From IMG/VR virus record IMGVR_UViG_3300025141_000627, positions 1-26,372 of that record: a DNA stretch of 26,372 bases. One strand, written 5' to 3'. This stretch comes from a virus. The notes beneath the pieces are model-generated. The model searched no databases and was not told where the DNA came from. It was given only the letters and a program-made list of their open reading frames with translations. Positions 6,937 to 16,000 of the stretch are shown here, one piece after another; position 1 is the first letter of the stretch; the number at the start of each line of letters is the position of its first letter. The position numbers and the translations under genes were made by a program.

Positions 6937-7163
6937 TGGCTGATGTCATTGGATTATCCGATGTATCTACACCAGATACAGGTAAAGGAAGTCAATTAAA
7001 AACAGGTGGAAGGAGAAAACATAATATGCCGAGTAAATCTAAAAGATTAATAGCATGTATGAAAAAGGCAAAAGGAAATGCTAGTAAAGTAAAAGCTTGT
7101 AAAATACAATTCGCAGCTCAAACTAATACAGCGAAACAACATGGTTGGAAACCAAAGGGGTAG
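6936..7163 (+). CDS. 75-aa basic protein with two cysteines
   Basis: A Lys-rich soluble protein. The first 30 residues are Gly/Ser/Thr-rich and flexible; the remainder (MPSKSKRLIACMKKAKGNAS, then KVKACKIQFAAQ) is helical with Cys at about 41 and 55. Short proteins of this style, with K-x-x-x-A-C repeats, occur in many phage genomes but have no assigned role that I know. It begins inside the stop of the preceding gene (TAATG). An internal ATG in frame at residue 31 (MPSK) is a possible alternative start, preceded by the purine-rich GGAAGGAGAAAAC about ten bases before it, so a shorter 45-aa form may also be made. Confidence 0.6.
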   Translation: MADVIGLSDVSTPDTGKGSQLKTGGRRKHNMPSKSKRLIACMKKAKGNASKVKACKIQFAAQTNTAKQHGWKPKG

Positions 7164-7165
7164 AT

Positions 7166-7336
7166 ATGCCGGGTGAAGAAAAATGTAAAGGATGGAAAAA
7201 GATGGGGTATGGAAGTTTTAAAGATTGTAGAGATTATAAAAAAATCAAGCAAAGTCTTTATCCTACATCTGAAAGTATAAAAGAAATGAAAAAAGGTAAA
7301 GTAAAAAGTAAATATACACGATATAAAGGTAAATAA
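7166..7336 (+). CDS. 56-aa basic protein with two cysteines
   Basis: The protein is short, basic and aromatic: EEKCKGWKKMGYGSFKDCRD near the front and a Lys/Tyr-rich tail (KVKSKYTRYKGK). The Cys pair, C6 and C19, with K-x-M-G-Y between them, echoes the previous gene and suggests a related mini-fold. A longer TTG reading from 7145 exists, but ATG 7166 follows AAAGGGG at 7154-7160 with a proper spacer, so I use it. The stop overlaps the next start (TAATG). A nucleic-acid-binding role is only suggested by charge. Confidence 0.6.
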   Translation: MPGEEKCKGWKKMGYGSFKDCRDYKKIKQSLYPTSESIKEMKKGKVKSKYTRYKGK

Positions 7337-7512
7337 TGTCTAAGCGAGTAGATTTATTTGGGCATGATAAAGGGGTTGGTGATACTATCAGCCGTGTAAT
7401 TAAAACTGTCACTCGTGGCAAAATAGAGGAGTGTGGAGGATGCCAGAAGCGTCGAGATACATTGAACAAGATAATTCCTTACAGGAACAACGAGAAGAAG
7501 CGTTACGAGTAA
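7336..7512 (+). CDS. 58-aa CxxC protein (zinc-ribbon-like)
   Basis: The 58-residue protein MSKRVDLFGHDKGVGDTISR ends in a basic helix and contains ECGGCQKRRDTLNKIIPYRN, a single CxxC (C33, C36) followed by RR and a conserved-looking N-K-I-I-P-Y. One CxxC could bind zinc as a dimer or act as a redox pair. AAAGG at 7325-7329 with a six-base spacer supports the ATG. The last 73 bases, including the codons after the CxxC, also encode the start of the next gene in another frame. I have an impression of similar CxxC mini-proteins next to tail genes in environmental phages, but no name for them. Confidence 0.7.
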   Translation: MSKRVDLFGHDKGVGDTISRVIKTVTRGKIEECGGCQKRRDTLNKIIPYRNNEKKRYE

Positions 7513-7667
7513 AAGACGGTGGTTCTATAGAGGGAGTTGAAGGTGGACTACGATTAGACGTATTCGACCATGATGACCCTGAAGATTTACAATGCATTTG
7601 TGATTTACCTGAAAATGCACAAGACTACATTATACAAGATATAGAGTACGAAGACTCTAATGCCTAA
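7440..7667 (+). CDS. 75-aa acidic protein overlapping the CxxC gene
   Basis: A strongly acidic protein, in contrast to the basic genes before it: DVFDHDDPEDLQCICDLPEN and a tail DYIIQDIEYEDSNA, with a CxC pair. It could be a partner that neutralises or chaperones basic proteins, which is speculation. GAGGAG at 7427-7432 with a seven-base spacer favours ATG 7440 over the GTG at 7431 that would add three residues. The first 73 bases overlap the CxxC gene out of frame and the last 8 overlap the 860-aa gene (ATGCCTAA), so it is translationally tied to both. Confidence 0.65.
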   Translation: MPEASRYIEQDNSLQEQREEALRVKDGGSIEGVEGGLRLDVFDHDDPEDLQCICDLPENAQDYIIQDIEYEDSNA

Positions 7668-10242
7668 ACAGATTATAGAAATTAACCCTTTCCATGGTGG
7701 TCTTAATAACAATGGAGACCCAAGAGATATAAGAGTAGAAGAACTATCTCAAGCCCAAGATATAATGGTAGATGAGATAGGTAAAGTACGAACAATGGGC
7801 AGTCATGTTGCTCATGATGCTGGTTCTAAATCAGTAACTATTACTGAAGGTCATGGTTTATTTTATTTTTCACATGATAGACTGGGAGCTCAAGATGCTC
7901 CCGCAGCTGGTAATGCGACTGGTGACGATTATTTAGCATTAGCTAATTCAGACGCAGGTGCAGATATTGAGATATATTCTAATGAAGATACTAGTTGGAG
8001 CTCAGGCGCTAGAATAGTATTAGGAGATGGCACCAGCGATGCGGGTATGAAAGCTGTTTATTATTACGCTGATGGTAATTTAAGAGTAGGGGATGGAGCT
8101 TTTGGGTCAGATAAAAGAGTACAATGGTATGGATATATAAATAGACAGTTTTACGGAGATGGTTCGACTGGGTATGGTACTGGAGATGCGGATAATGGAT
8201 GGATTGTAAATACATGGCACACTGGGAATGCTAGTTTAGAACCATTAAAAGCTCAAAGAGTTATGGGGTTTTTTGGGGCAAGTCAGTCCCCAGATACTAC
8301 AGAACCAGTAACAATAGACGTTGATGGTGGTTCTTTATCTTATAGGGATTGCTCTGGAGATGCTAAGCCAAAAAGTGAAGATGATACAGTTAAGTTAAAA
8401 GTAACTTGGAGTGCTGCTGCTGATAGTGTTACAGATGCTTCTGACACGACAGGTGGTTTTACTTATTTTTGTTCAGCAGGCGATACCTTAATTTTTCATG
8501 GTTCAACAGCTAATGATAAGGTTATGTTTACAGTTAAACTTGTTACTACTACTGTTATATTTTTTAATGAAGCTGTTACTGGGAGTGAAGCTGATGATAC
8601 TCCATTTTGTTATAATCTTTCAAAAAGCTTATGGTTTAATTCAGAGTATCCAAATTTTGAATTTGCACTAAGTACTTTATATGATGATGAAAAACAAGAA
8701 TCTCCTCTTTTTATTTGTGAAGATATATATTGTAATTACGATGGGAATTTTATTGATAAAACTGGAGCTAGTGGGGGAGCTGGTTCAACAGCATCCTCAT
8801 TAACTCCTCATGATATTGTAAGGGCTAGTAATGGTTTTGGAAAATTAAAAATAGATTTTCATACTTTTGCAAATTTTACTGGTGATTCTACCGATGGGTC
8901 AACTGGGTTACACGATGTTAGCCCCCGAGTTTCTGGTTTTAAGATATATATGAGAAGGGAGGGTCAAACTACTTGGTATTTGCAATCTGAAATAGATATA
9001 ACCAAAGGTGGTAAATGGTTTGAAAGAGGCGGTTATAATATGTGGGATGTTTCTGAAGAAATTTCCAACGCCGCTCACTGTGAAGGAGAATACACAGAGT
9101 CTATGAGGCAAATTGAGACTTATGAAACTGAGACTGGATATGACCAAGAGAATCCCAATATTGGATTTAATGCAGATGGGTTAGGGTTTAAAACTGCTGT
9201 TGTAGCAAATAGAAGAGCTTATGTGGGTAATGTTTCTATTAAAGATGAGTCTGGGATAGTTCATGTTAAACCAGATGCTATTTTAAAGTCTCGTGTTAAT
9301 TCGTTTGATGCATTTTCAATAAGAGATATAATTGAAGCTACAGTTAATGATGGTAGTGATATAGTTAAACTTGAAGAATATGCGGATAGATTGCTTGAAT
9401 TTAAAAAAGATAAAATGACTTTAATTAATATATCCCAAAGTGTAGAATTTTTAGAAGATACATTTATGCATAAAGGAGTTGCTGTTCCATCCGCTACTTG
9501 CAAGACAGATTATGGAGTTGCTTGGGTGAATGAGAATGGTTGCTATTTATATGATGGTAAACAAGTAAATGATTTACTTGAGAAAGGAGGGATGCAAATT
9601 ATTAAAGAAAGTGAATGGCGTTCTTTTATTGGAACCACTCCTATGATTGGGTATCTTCCTAAGAAAAGACAACTAATTGTAGCTAAATCAGCTGGTACTG
9701 GGTCAGGTAATGGTGATATTTATCTATATGATTTAGTTACTAAAAGCTGGGTACAAGGTGATTCAAAGCTAACAGATAACCAAATACAAACAAACTTTAT
9801 TACAGATTGGAATGGGGATTTAGTACACGCTCATACAAGCACCACTGGTACTGTAGTTAAATGGGATGATGCATCAGCTGCTACTTCTAATTTATTATTT
9901 GCTACAAAAGATATGACATTTGGTCAACCGGGACAAAGAAAGAAACTTCATAAAGTTTATATTACATACAAGGGAGATGCTAGTTCTTTAGTAGTTAAGT
10001 ATGCTATTGATGGTGAAACAGATTCAAGTGATTTTCTACAATTTAATAGCACTGATACTCCTTTAGCTGATAAAAGTTCTGCTGAAAATTTAGAGTCTTG
10101 GCATCTTGCAGAATTAAAACCTACTACATCATCTGATGCTAATAATCTCTATAGTGCAAAATTCCATTTAAGTGGCACTGCTGGTGCTGGTTTTGAGATT
10201 AATGATATTAATGTAGTATTTAGGATGAAAAATATAAAATGA
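7660..10242 (+). CDS. tail structural protein, probable beta-propeller-type (860 aa)
   Basis: A large soluble virion protein. The N-terminus (IIEINPFHGGLNNNGDPRDI, then EELSQAQDIMVDEIGKVRTM) is typical of phage tail or stabilisation proteins that begin by folding back on a hub. The middle (about 520-680) holds strand-rich blocks such as RRAYVGNVSI, KLEEYADRLLEFKKDKMTLI, TDYGVAWVNENGCYLYDGKQ and IYLYDLVTKSW, a repeat style seen in beta-propellers. The C-terminal 120 residues (FGQPGQRKKLHKVYITYKGD) look like a beta-sandwich. No membrane helix or signal peptide. I infer a tail-tube, hub or stabilisation role of the podovirus type; the family name is not certain. It overlaps the acidic gene by eight bases and the next by ATGA. 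Confidence 0.8.
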   Translation: MPKQIIEINPFHGGLNNNGDPRDIRVEELSQAQDIMVDEIGKVRTMGSHVAHDAGSKSVTITEGHGLFYFSHDRLGAQDAPAAGNATGDDYLALANSDAGADIEIYSNEDTSWSSGARIVLGDGTSDAGMKAVYYYADGNLRVGDGAFGSDKRVQWYGYINRQFYGDGSTGYGTGDADNGWIVNTWHTGNASLEPLKAQRVMGFFGASQSPDTTEPVTIDVDGGSLSYRDCSGDAKPKSEDDTVKLKVTWSAAADSVTDASDTTGGFTYFCSAGDTLIFHGSTANDKVMFTVKLVTTTVIFFNEAVTGSEADDTPFCYNLSKSLWFNSEYPNFEFALSTLYDDEKQESPLFICEDIYCNYDGNFIDKTGASGGAGSTASSLTPHDIVRASNGFGKLKIDFHTFANFTGDSTDGSTGLHDVSPRVSGFKIYMRREGQTTWYLQSEIDITKGGKWFERGGYNMWDVSEEISNAAHCEGEYTESMRQIETYETETGYDQENPNIGFNADGLGFKTAVVANRRAYVGNVSIKDESGIVHVKPDAILKSRVNSFDAFSIRDIIEATVNDGSDIVKLEEYADRLLEFKKDKMTLINISQSVEFLEDTFMHKGVAVPSATCKTDYGVAWVNENGCYLYDGKQVNDLLEKGGMQIIKESEWRSFIGTTPMIGYLPKKRQLIVAKSAGTGSGNGDIYLYDLVTKSWVQGDSKLTDNQIQTNFITDWNGDLVHAHTSTTGTVVKWDDASAATSNLLFATKDMTFGQPGQRKKLHKVYITYKGDASSLVVKYAIDGETDSSDFLQFNSTDTPLADKSSAENLESWHLAELKPTTSSDANNLYSAKFHLSGTAGAGFEINDINVVFRMKNIK

Positions 10243-10421
10243 CAAGACAAGAAAGAATTGCTTTACATAAAAAGCAAGAAAGATTACAAGTTAAAACTGG
10301 TTCTCCAACTACAAATGATTTAAAAGAAGGAGTTCCAGAATTAAGAAAAACATCGGAAGGCGTTGTTGAATATGTTAAACATAACAATGTCTTATATAAA
10401 AAACTATTAGATAAAGCATAG
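10239..10421 (+). CDS. 60-aa small protein coupled to the tail protein
   Basis: A basic N-terminal helix (MTRQERIALHKKQERLQVKT) leads to a compact end (VPELRKTSEGVVEYVKHNNV, then LYKKLLDKA). The E-x-R-x-T-x-E-G-x-V-E-Y pattern followed by Y/H-N-N-x-L-Y looks like a short beta hairpin plus helix that recurs, as far as I remember, in small phage genes and at the ends of phage tail proteins. Its start overlaps the 860-aa gene (ATGA), so the two are likely made together and may sit together in the particle. A virion role is inferred. Confidence 0.7.
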   Translation: MTRQERIALHKKQERLQVKTGSPTTNDLKEGVPELRKTSEGVVEYVKHNNVLYKKLLDKA

Positions 10422-10442
10422 CATTGTTGGTAAATTAGTAAT

Positions 10443-11096
10443 ATGGCAAAGAGTCTCTATTCAGCTTATACCGCTGCTGGCAAATCAGCTGGTCAGTACA
10501 AAGCAAGTTTAACTGAAACATTTAATTGGGCGGATAAGTTTGACTTTATTGGCAAAGAAACTGCTTGGGAAGAAGAGAAGACATCGAGAAAAGTAAAAGC
10601 TATTGGTGATACACTAGAGCTTGTTAGTACTATTGGTGGAGGACTTGCGGATAAAGAAAAATTTGAAGGAAAATTAGGAGCTATGGAAAGTGCTAAAACC
10701 TCGGAGGGCTCCCTGAAATATGGAAAGTTACAGCCAGATACAAGAAGCTTTGGACAAAAATCATGGGATTATTTCTCTGGCAAAGAACAAACATATACTT
10801 TTGGAGAAGGCGACTCTGCTAAAACATTTAGTAGAGCTGGGGTTGAGACTAAAGGAGCACTGTTGCTAGGTGAGAGTATGTATGACGAATGGTTTAATCA
10901 ACAAGAAGGTGGAATGACTACAGAGCCTATAAAGGAAACAAAATTTGAGGGAATGCCAAAATTTGAGATGCCAAAATTCGGTCAAAATTTTCCTAGTGGA
11001 TTTTCTAAGATAGGTAATCAACCAACTAATACGAATACAGGTGATAATTTTTGGTTTACAGATGAAGAATCAGCTGACATAAAGAATTGGCAATAA
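10443..11096 (+). CDS. putative virion protein of the ejection block (217 aa)
   Basis: Unrecognised. The N-terminal half is helical (SLYSAYTAAGKSAGQYKASL, then TSRKVKAIGDTLELVSTIGG) with a small Ala/Gly-rich hydrophobic stretch near 54-66. The C-terminal third is low in complexity, with repeated MPKFEMPKFG-type units and an Asn/Thr-rich tail. Not cysteine-bearing, no clear membrane helix. It heads the run of genes 10443-24681 that look like internal virion or ejection proteins. There is no strong ribosome binding site; the start is the first ATG after a 21-base gap. Confidence 0.65.
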   Translation: MAKSLYSAYTAAGKSAGQYKASLTETFNWADKFDFIGKETAWEEEKTSRKVKAIGDTLELVSTIGGGLADKEKFEGKLGAMESAKTSEGSLKYGKLQPDTRSFGQKSWDYFSGKEQTYTFGEGDSAKTFSRAGVETKGALLLGESMYDEWFNQQEGGMTTEPIKETKFEGMPKFEMPKFGQNFPSGFSKIGNQPTNTNTGDNFWFTDEESADIKNWQ

Positions 11097-11102
11097 AAAT
11101 AA

Positions 11103-11945
11103 ATGAGAAACACATTAGCAAATAAACATTTATCAGAAGCTGCTTTAGGTCGATATGGAGATACTGAAATGTATAAGACTTCTCCATCTGGGCCGGGTAA
11201 AGGCAGAGAATGGCATGTGAATAAAGAAGAAAAAGCTTTAATGAATATGTATGGGTCTGAAGGTGAAAAGCTTGTAGATGCAGTAGGTTCTGGTACAATA
11301 AACCCTTATACGGGTAAAGAAGAAAAGTTTGTTATAACAGCTGGGGTATTAACTGCTATTGCGGCTATTGGTAGTGTTGCTTTAGGGGCATATGAAGGTT
11401 GGAAGTCTGGTAGTACTCAGGAGACTGCCGCAAATAAGAAAATAGAAGCAGCCACATCTGGCATTGCCTCTACTGAAGAAGCCCAAAAAAAATTAGAAGA
11501 ATCTATTGGAGCTAAAAAAGAAGTTTATCAATTAGAATTTGAAAAAGCTAACCAAGATTTAAGTCGACAAGCTGGGTATGCTTCTGAGAAATCAAGAGAA
11601 CAACATGATTCATTAGAGGCTAAAACTGGAATGGCAACTTCTGGTACCGTTGCTAGAGCTGAAGAAAAATCAAGAGAGCGTCTAGGAGCTGAGACAAAAA
11701 GTAGAACTGAAGATTTGATTTCCCAGCTTGGGAGAAACATGGGTGGCCTTATGGAAGAATATGAATCAGAAAAAGCAAGGCTTAAGTCTGAGAAAGAAAA
11801 GTTTCAAAGAGAGGCAGACCTCGCTGAAGAACAATCTGAAGCTTGGTACTTAGGAAAGAATGTTAAAAAAGCACATAACTGGACAATGGGTAAATACAAA
11901 GGAGCTTTTGATAAAGCTAAGGGTATGACAGCTTGGGGACAGTAA
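11103..11945 (+). CDS. putative internal virion/ejection protein with membrane helix and coiled coil (280 aa)
   Basis: Residues about 75-97 (FVITAGVLTAIAAIGSVALG, AYEGW) form a hydrophobic Ala/Gly helix of the kind that inserts in a membrane. From about 105 to 265 the protein is a continuous charged coiled coil rich in Glu, Lys, Ala and Ser, with repeated EKSRE elements. The end (AWYLGKNVKKAHNWTMGKYK) is basic. This layout, a soluble front, membrane helix and long coil, resembles small internal virion proteins (the gp14 group of T7) that leave the capsid and form a channel for DNA. The match is by layout, not sequence. It lies directly before two further ejection-type genes. The upstream leader is A-rich without a Shine-Dalgarno. 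Confidence 0.65.
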   Translation: MRNTLANKHLSEAALGRYGDTEMYKTSPSGPGKGREWHVNKEEKALMNMYGSEGEKLVDAVGSGTINPYTGKEEKFVITAGVLTAIAAIGSVALGAYEGWKSGSTQETAANKKIEAATSGIASTEEAQKKLEESIGAKKEVYQLEFEKANQDLSRQAGYASEKSREQHDSLEAKTGMATSGTVARAEEKSRERLGAETKSRTEDLISQLGRNMGGLMEEYESEKARLKSEKEKFQREADLAEEQSEAWYLGKNVKKAHNWTMGKYKGAFDKAKGMTAWGQ

Positions 11946-11966
11946 TCTTATAAATGGTAATAAATA

Positions 11967-13037
11967 ATGAGTCAAGCACTACAAGCATTAAATAGGATAT
12001 TACAATATCAGCAGCAACGTGATAGGGACGATGTCCAAGAAGCATTACAATTGATGCAATTTGCACAATCATCAAAATTAGCTGAAGCTCAGTTAACTCA
12101 ACAAAAAAGAGCCGCTGATATACAAGTATTTGGTCAATCTCTTGATTTAGTTAGAAAAGAGAATCAACAAATGAAATTGAGCAGTGCATCAAAATTTCTA
12201 CAGGATTCTGGTTTATCTGCGATATACAGCAAATACAAAGATGAAGACAATGGAATAAGAAAGGCTGTACAAGAATTAGCTGGTAAAGAAGGATTCTTTA
12301 AGGATACTAAGACAGGAGTAGACGAAAGAATAGCGGAAGATTTAATATTAGCCACTTGGTCTTCTTATGAAGCGCAAGACCCCGGTTCTATTATAGATAT
12401 AGCTTCTAGATTGCATAATTTAGACGATAAGGAAGCCGCACAAAGTTCTTATAATAAAAAATTACTTAGCTCTTTTAAGGCTATGGGTATTTTTAGCAGT
12501 CAATATGACTTAGATGAGCAGCTATCTAATTTCAAAACAATGAAAGATACCATTGACAATGAAACGATGGTTAGAAAAGAAATTGGAGAGTTCACAAAAG
12601 GTGAGTATGAAATACAAAGAAATTTTAAATTTGTTGATAAAGTTTTAAACAGAATTGAAATAGAAGGACTTACTCCTAGAGGTTTGAAGACAGAAGTGGA
12701 CGATATGACTGGTATTCTCCCACCAGACAAAGTTGTAGCTTATTATCAAAATAAAGAAGCAGATATTGAAGAAAATATATCAGTTAAAGAAGAAGCATTG
12801 TTAGCGACTAAAGACGCAAAAGCTAATATTGCTTTCATGCTTAAACATGGGATGGAAGTTTCAGAAGAACAAATAGCATCAGCAGGTACACCAGAAGCGC
12901 AATTTGAAATTGAGAGTCAATTATCTGAAGAATATGAAAACTTAAGAGTAGCTAAATTGAAAACACAAAAAGTTAAAAGTAGCATACAATCTGATATTGA
13001 AGAAAAGTATCCCGGTTCTTATGATTATGGATTTTAA
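11967..13037 (+). CDS. putative internal virion/ejection protein, all helical (356 aa)
   Basis: An all-helical, Gln-, Glu- and Lys-rich protein without Cys or membrane segments. The N-terminus is strongly heptad-like (MSQALQALNRILQYQQQRDR, then QEALQLMQFAQSSKLAEAQL). A middle region with helices separated by Gly and Pro (about 100-200) leads to another coiled coil. This is a common shape for the second protein of podoviral ejection sets. It sits 21 bases after the 280-aa gene and 6 bases before the giant gene at 13044. The start is the first ATG in an A/T-rich leader with no Shine-Dalgarno. Role inferred from neighbours and shape. Confidence 0.65.
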   Translation: MSQALQALNRILQYQQQRDRDDVQEALQLMQFAQSSKLAEAQLTQQKRAADIQVFGQSLDLVRKENQQMKLSSASKFLQDSGLSAIYSKYKDEDNGIRKAVQELAGKEGFFKDTKTGVDERIAEDLILATWSSYEAQDPGSIIDIASRLHNLDDKEAAQSSYNKKLLSSFKAMGIFSSQYDLDEQLSNFKTMKDTIDNETMVRKEIGEFTKGEYEIQRNFKFVDKVLNRIEIEGLTPRGLKTEVDDMTGILPPDKVVAYYQNKEADIEENISVKEEALLATKDAKANIAFMLKHGMEVSEEQIASAGTPEAQFEIESQLSEEYENLRVAKLKTQKVKSSIQSDIEEKYPGSYDYGF

Positions 13038-13043
13038 TAATCA

Positions 13044-16000
13044 ATGGCTGATTCATTAACAGATAAATATATTGCAGATTTAGAAAGAAAAATTCGAGAA
13101 AGAAATCAATCTAAATCTCCTTCTTTAAACCAACCCCAACAACAAGGCGTAAGCCTTTATGAGCAACTCTCTTCTGAGTTTGTACAAGAACCCGATATAG
13201 TTAATAATAAAAAATCTGGAGCATTACATGGTGTAGGTGCATTAATGTGGAACGCTTTAGACAGCGCCTTAATTGGAGTCCCCGGTTTGGCATATGAAAA
13301 AGCCACTGGAGAAGACAGACCTTATAGATTGGCAATAGAAGGAGAGAGTGATGTTGAAGGATTAGCAACTTTTGGAGCTGCGGTTGGGCAAGCAGCTGGA
13401 TTTTTAGTACCTATGGGATGGATTGGTAAAGGTGCGAGAGCAGTTGTTTCAGCTACAAATAAAGCTGGGACTGCAAGAATGATAGGGCATGCTTCTACGA
13501 AAGGAGCTCAGGCGGCTAAAGGGTTTGGTTTAAGTAAAGAAGTCGCTCAAAAAGCAATTTCAAAAGGACTGAACGACTCTAAGCTAAAAGGCCCAATAGG
13601 CCCATTGTCAAAATATGAATTAAGTTTTGAAAAAATGGATGAAGTTCAAGGCACATTAAGGTCTTCTATTTTTGATTCAATGGCGAGAGAATTTGGAGCT
13701 GACTCACCTAATAAAGTAAGGGAATTACATAAAATAGCTGACGTAGCTACAAATGCTTTAAAAGACAATGGTGTACATATAAACAATGTAAGTAAAGTTG
13801 TTGAGAAAGCATTGAACTCTACGTTTAGTGTCTCAAATCAAAGCAAACTTACATCCTATGTTGCGAGAGCGGCTGAGCAAGCAGTCACTTTTGGAACTTA
13901 TAATTTATTGTATGACGGTTTCCAATCAATAGCTGGTGAAAAAGACTTTGACCCTGTGGGTGATGTTACTTCAGCTTTAATATTCTCATCAATACTTCCT
14001 GCTATAGATTTGATTGGAGGAGGCGGAAAAGTCCATGTGATGAGGCAAGCTAAGAATTTATTTAAAACTACTAGAGATGTAAAGAAAAGAGTTAGAACGG
14101 GATTTTATGATGACCTTAGCGAGAAAGAAGTTAATGGTTTACTAAGAATTTTATCTAGAGATAATTATCTTGAAGATACTTTAAAAGCAAAAGCCACTTC
14201 TTATGTCTCCAATACAGATACTATGATACCGAAAAAGAAAGCTTTAAAATATTTGAAAGAGATATATGCTAAAGCTGACATTGATAGTATGTGGGGAGCT
14301 TTTAGAAAAGAAGCAAAGGATGATTTTACAGCTTCGCTTGGGAGGATGTTTGTTGGAGGTTTAATATTTGATTTAAATGTTATGCTTGATTATAATTTAA
14401 TTAGGGCTTTGCCGGGTGATGAGATATTATCTCACATGCTTGTTGGGGCCGCAATGTCTAAAATTCATAGACCACTACACAATGAACCATTTCGGAATTT
14501 AACTAATTTTGATAAAAGAGTTAGGGCTTTAGAATACTTTGGATTAGATGCTAAATCCATGGAACATTATGGAATGTCTTTTGGAACAGATGTAGATATG
14601 GGAGCTACTTATTCTGGTTTATTAGAAAATGAAAACGTAAAACAAATAGAAAATATATTTGAAACAGATGAGCATAGACAACAACAAACTGGAAAAAACA
14701 AGAAAGGTGAACAAGTCGATGTTGGAAAACCTGTCGCTGATAGAGATAATATAACAAGAAAACATCAACTTGCTTTATATGGACATGAATTATATAAAAT
14801 GGTTGCTCTTACTAGAAATATTTCTGACCCAAGAGCTGATGATAGTCACATAAGATTAGAAAATTTAACTGAAAATCAAATAGCAAACATAGCTTCAAAG
14901 CTTTCTGAAATTGATGTTTTTATAAATAAAAAGAGTCAAGATGATGGAAAAACAGAAAAGCTTTCAATCCATAACTTTGATGATTTTCAAGAATATACAT
15001 CTGGAGTTGCTTTAGAAAATATAGCCATAGAACATCTTAAAGCTATAAAAGATATAGCTGATTTTGAGGGGATGAATTTAAAATATGAACCTGTAGATGC
15101 ATTTAGTATAGACAAACCTTTTAGATTAGGTTCCTTAGATGATGTGATGGCTTCTCTTGAAAATAAAAGAACTAAACCAGAAAATCTACCATTACGTGAG
15201 CTTCATAATATTATTGCAGAATTAAAAAATGCTGAGTTAATAGAGACATACAAAGAAACATCTGACCAAAGGAAACAATTAGAAAATATAGAAAATATAG
15301 AAAATGTAGAAAAATATATAAATGAAAGATTGCAAGTTTTAAATGACAAAATAATTTTAACAAATTATGGTGAGAACTACCATAGTATGGGAAAAAAATA
15401 TGATTTTATAGATAATCCATGGTTAAGTGAAGTTAAAAATTATAAAAATGTCAAAAAAAGAAATTCATTATTTCATATAGCTGAAGGGAGTCTTCATAGA
15501 TTAAACGAATCACAAAGAGACCTTTTTAATATATTGCAAGAACAATTTGGAAATAAAGTTCCTAAAATATCTGAAGGCGAAACAGTTAGAGTTGAGCTTC
15601 CTACAGATATTAAAGATTCTGATAAAAAGAAAATATTAGACCCATATAATGATGAAGGATTAATTAGTGTTCAAAATCAATTAAATCATTTAGCAAGAAT
15701 TTGGGGGACTGGAGGTCAAAAGTCTACAGGAGATTTGCAAGTAGCGAAAGATGGAGTTGTTCCGTGGGAAGATGCTCTATCAATTATTAAGAAATTTAAT
15801 AATCAAGGGTATGTCATTACAAAAGAAATGGCAGATTTCCAACAAAGATGGCATTATGCTAGAATACTTAGGTCTCCGCATATTACTCCAAGACATATTG
15901 CTATTATAGAAAGTATGAAAGAATCTGGTTTTGCAAATTTAAAACCAAGAGATGGTGTAAATAGTGTTCTTGAAATTCCAAATAGAGATGCAATTAAAAG

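Noticed and set aside
7145-7165. TTG start extending the 56-aa basic gene
   Set aside because: ATG 7166 follows AAAGGGG at correct spacing, and the TTG would overlap the preceding gene for no gain.
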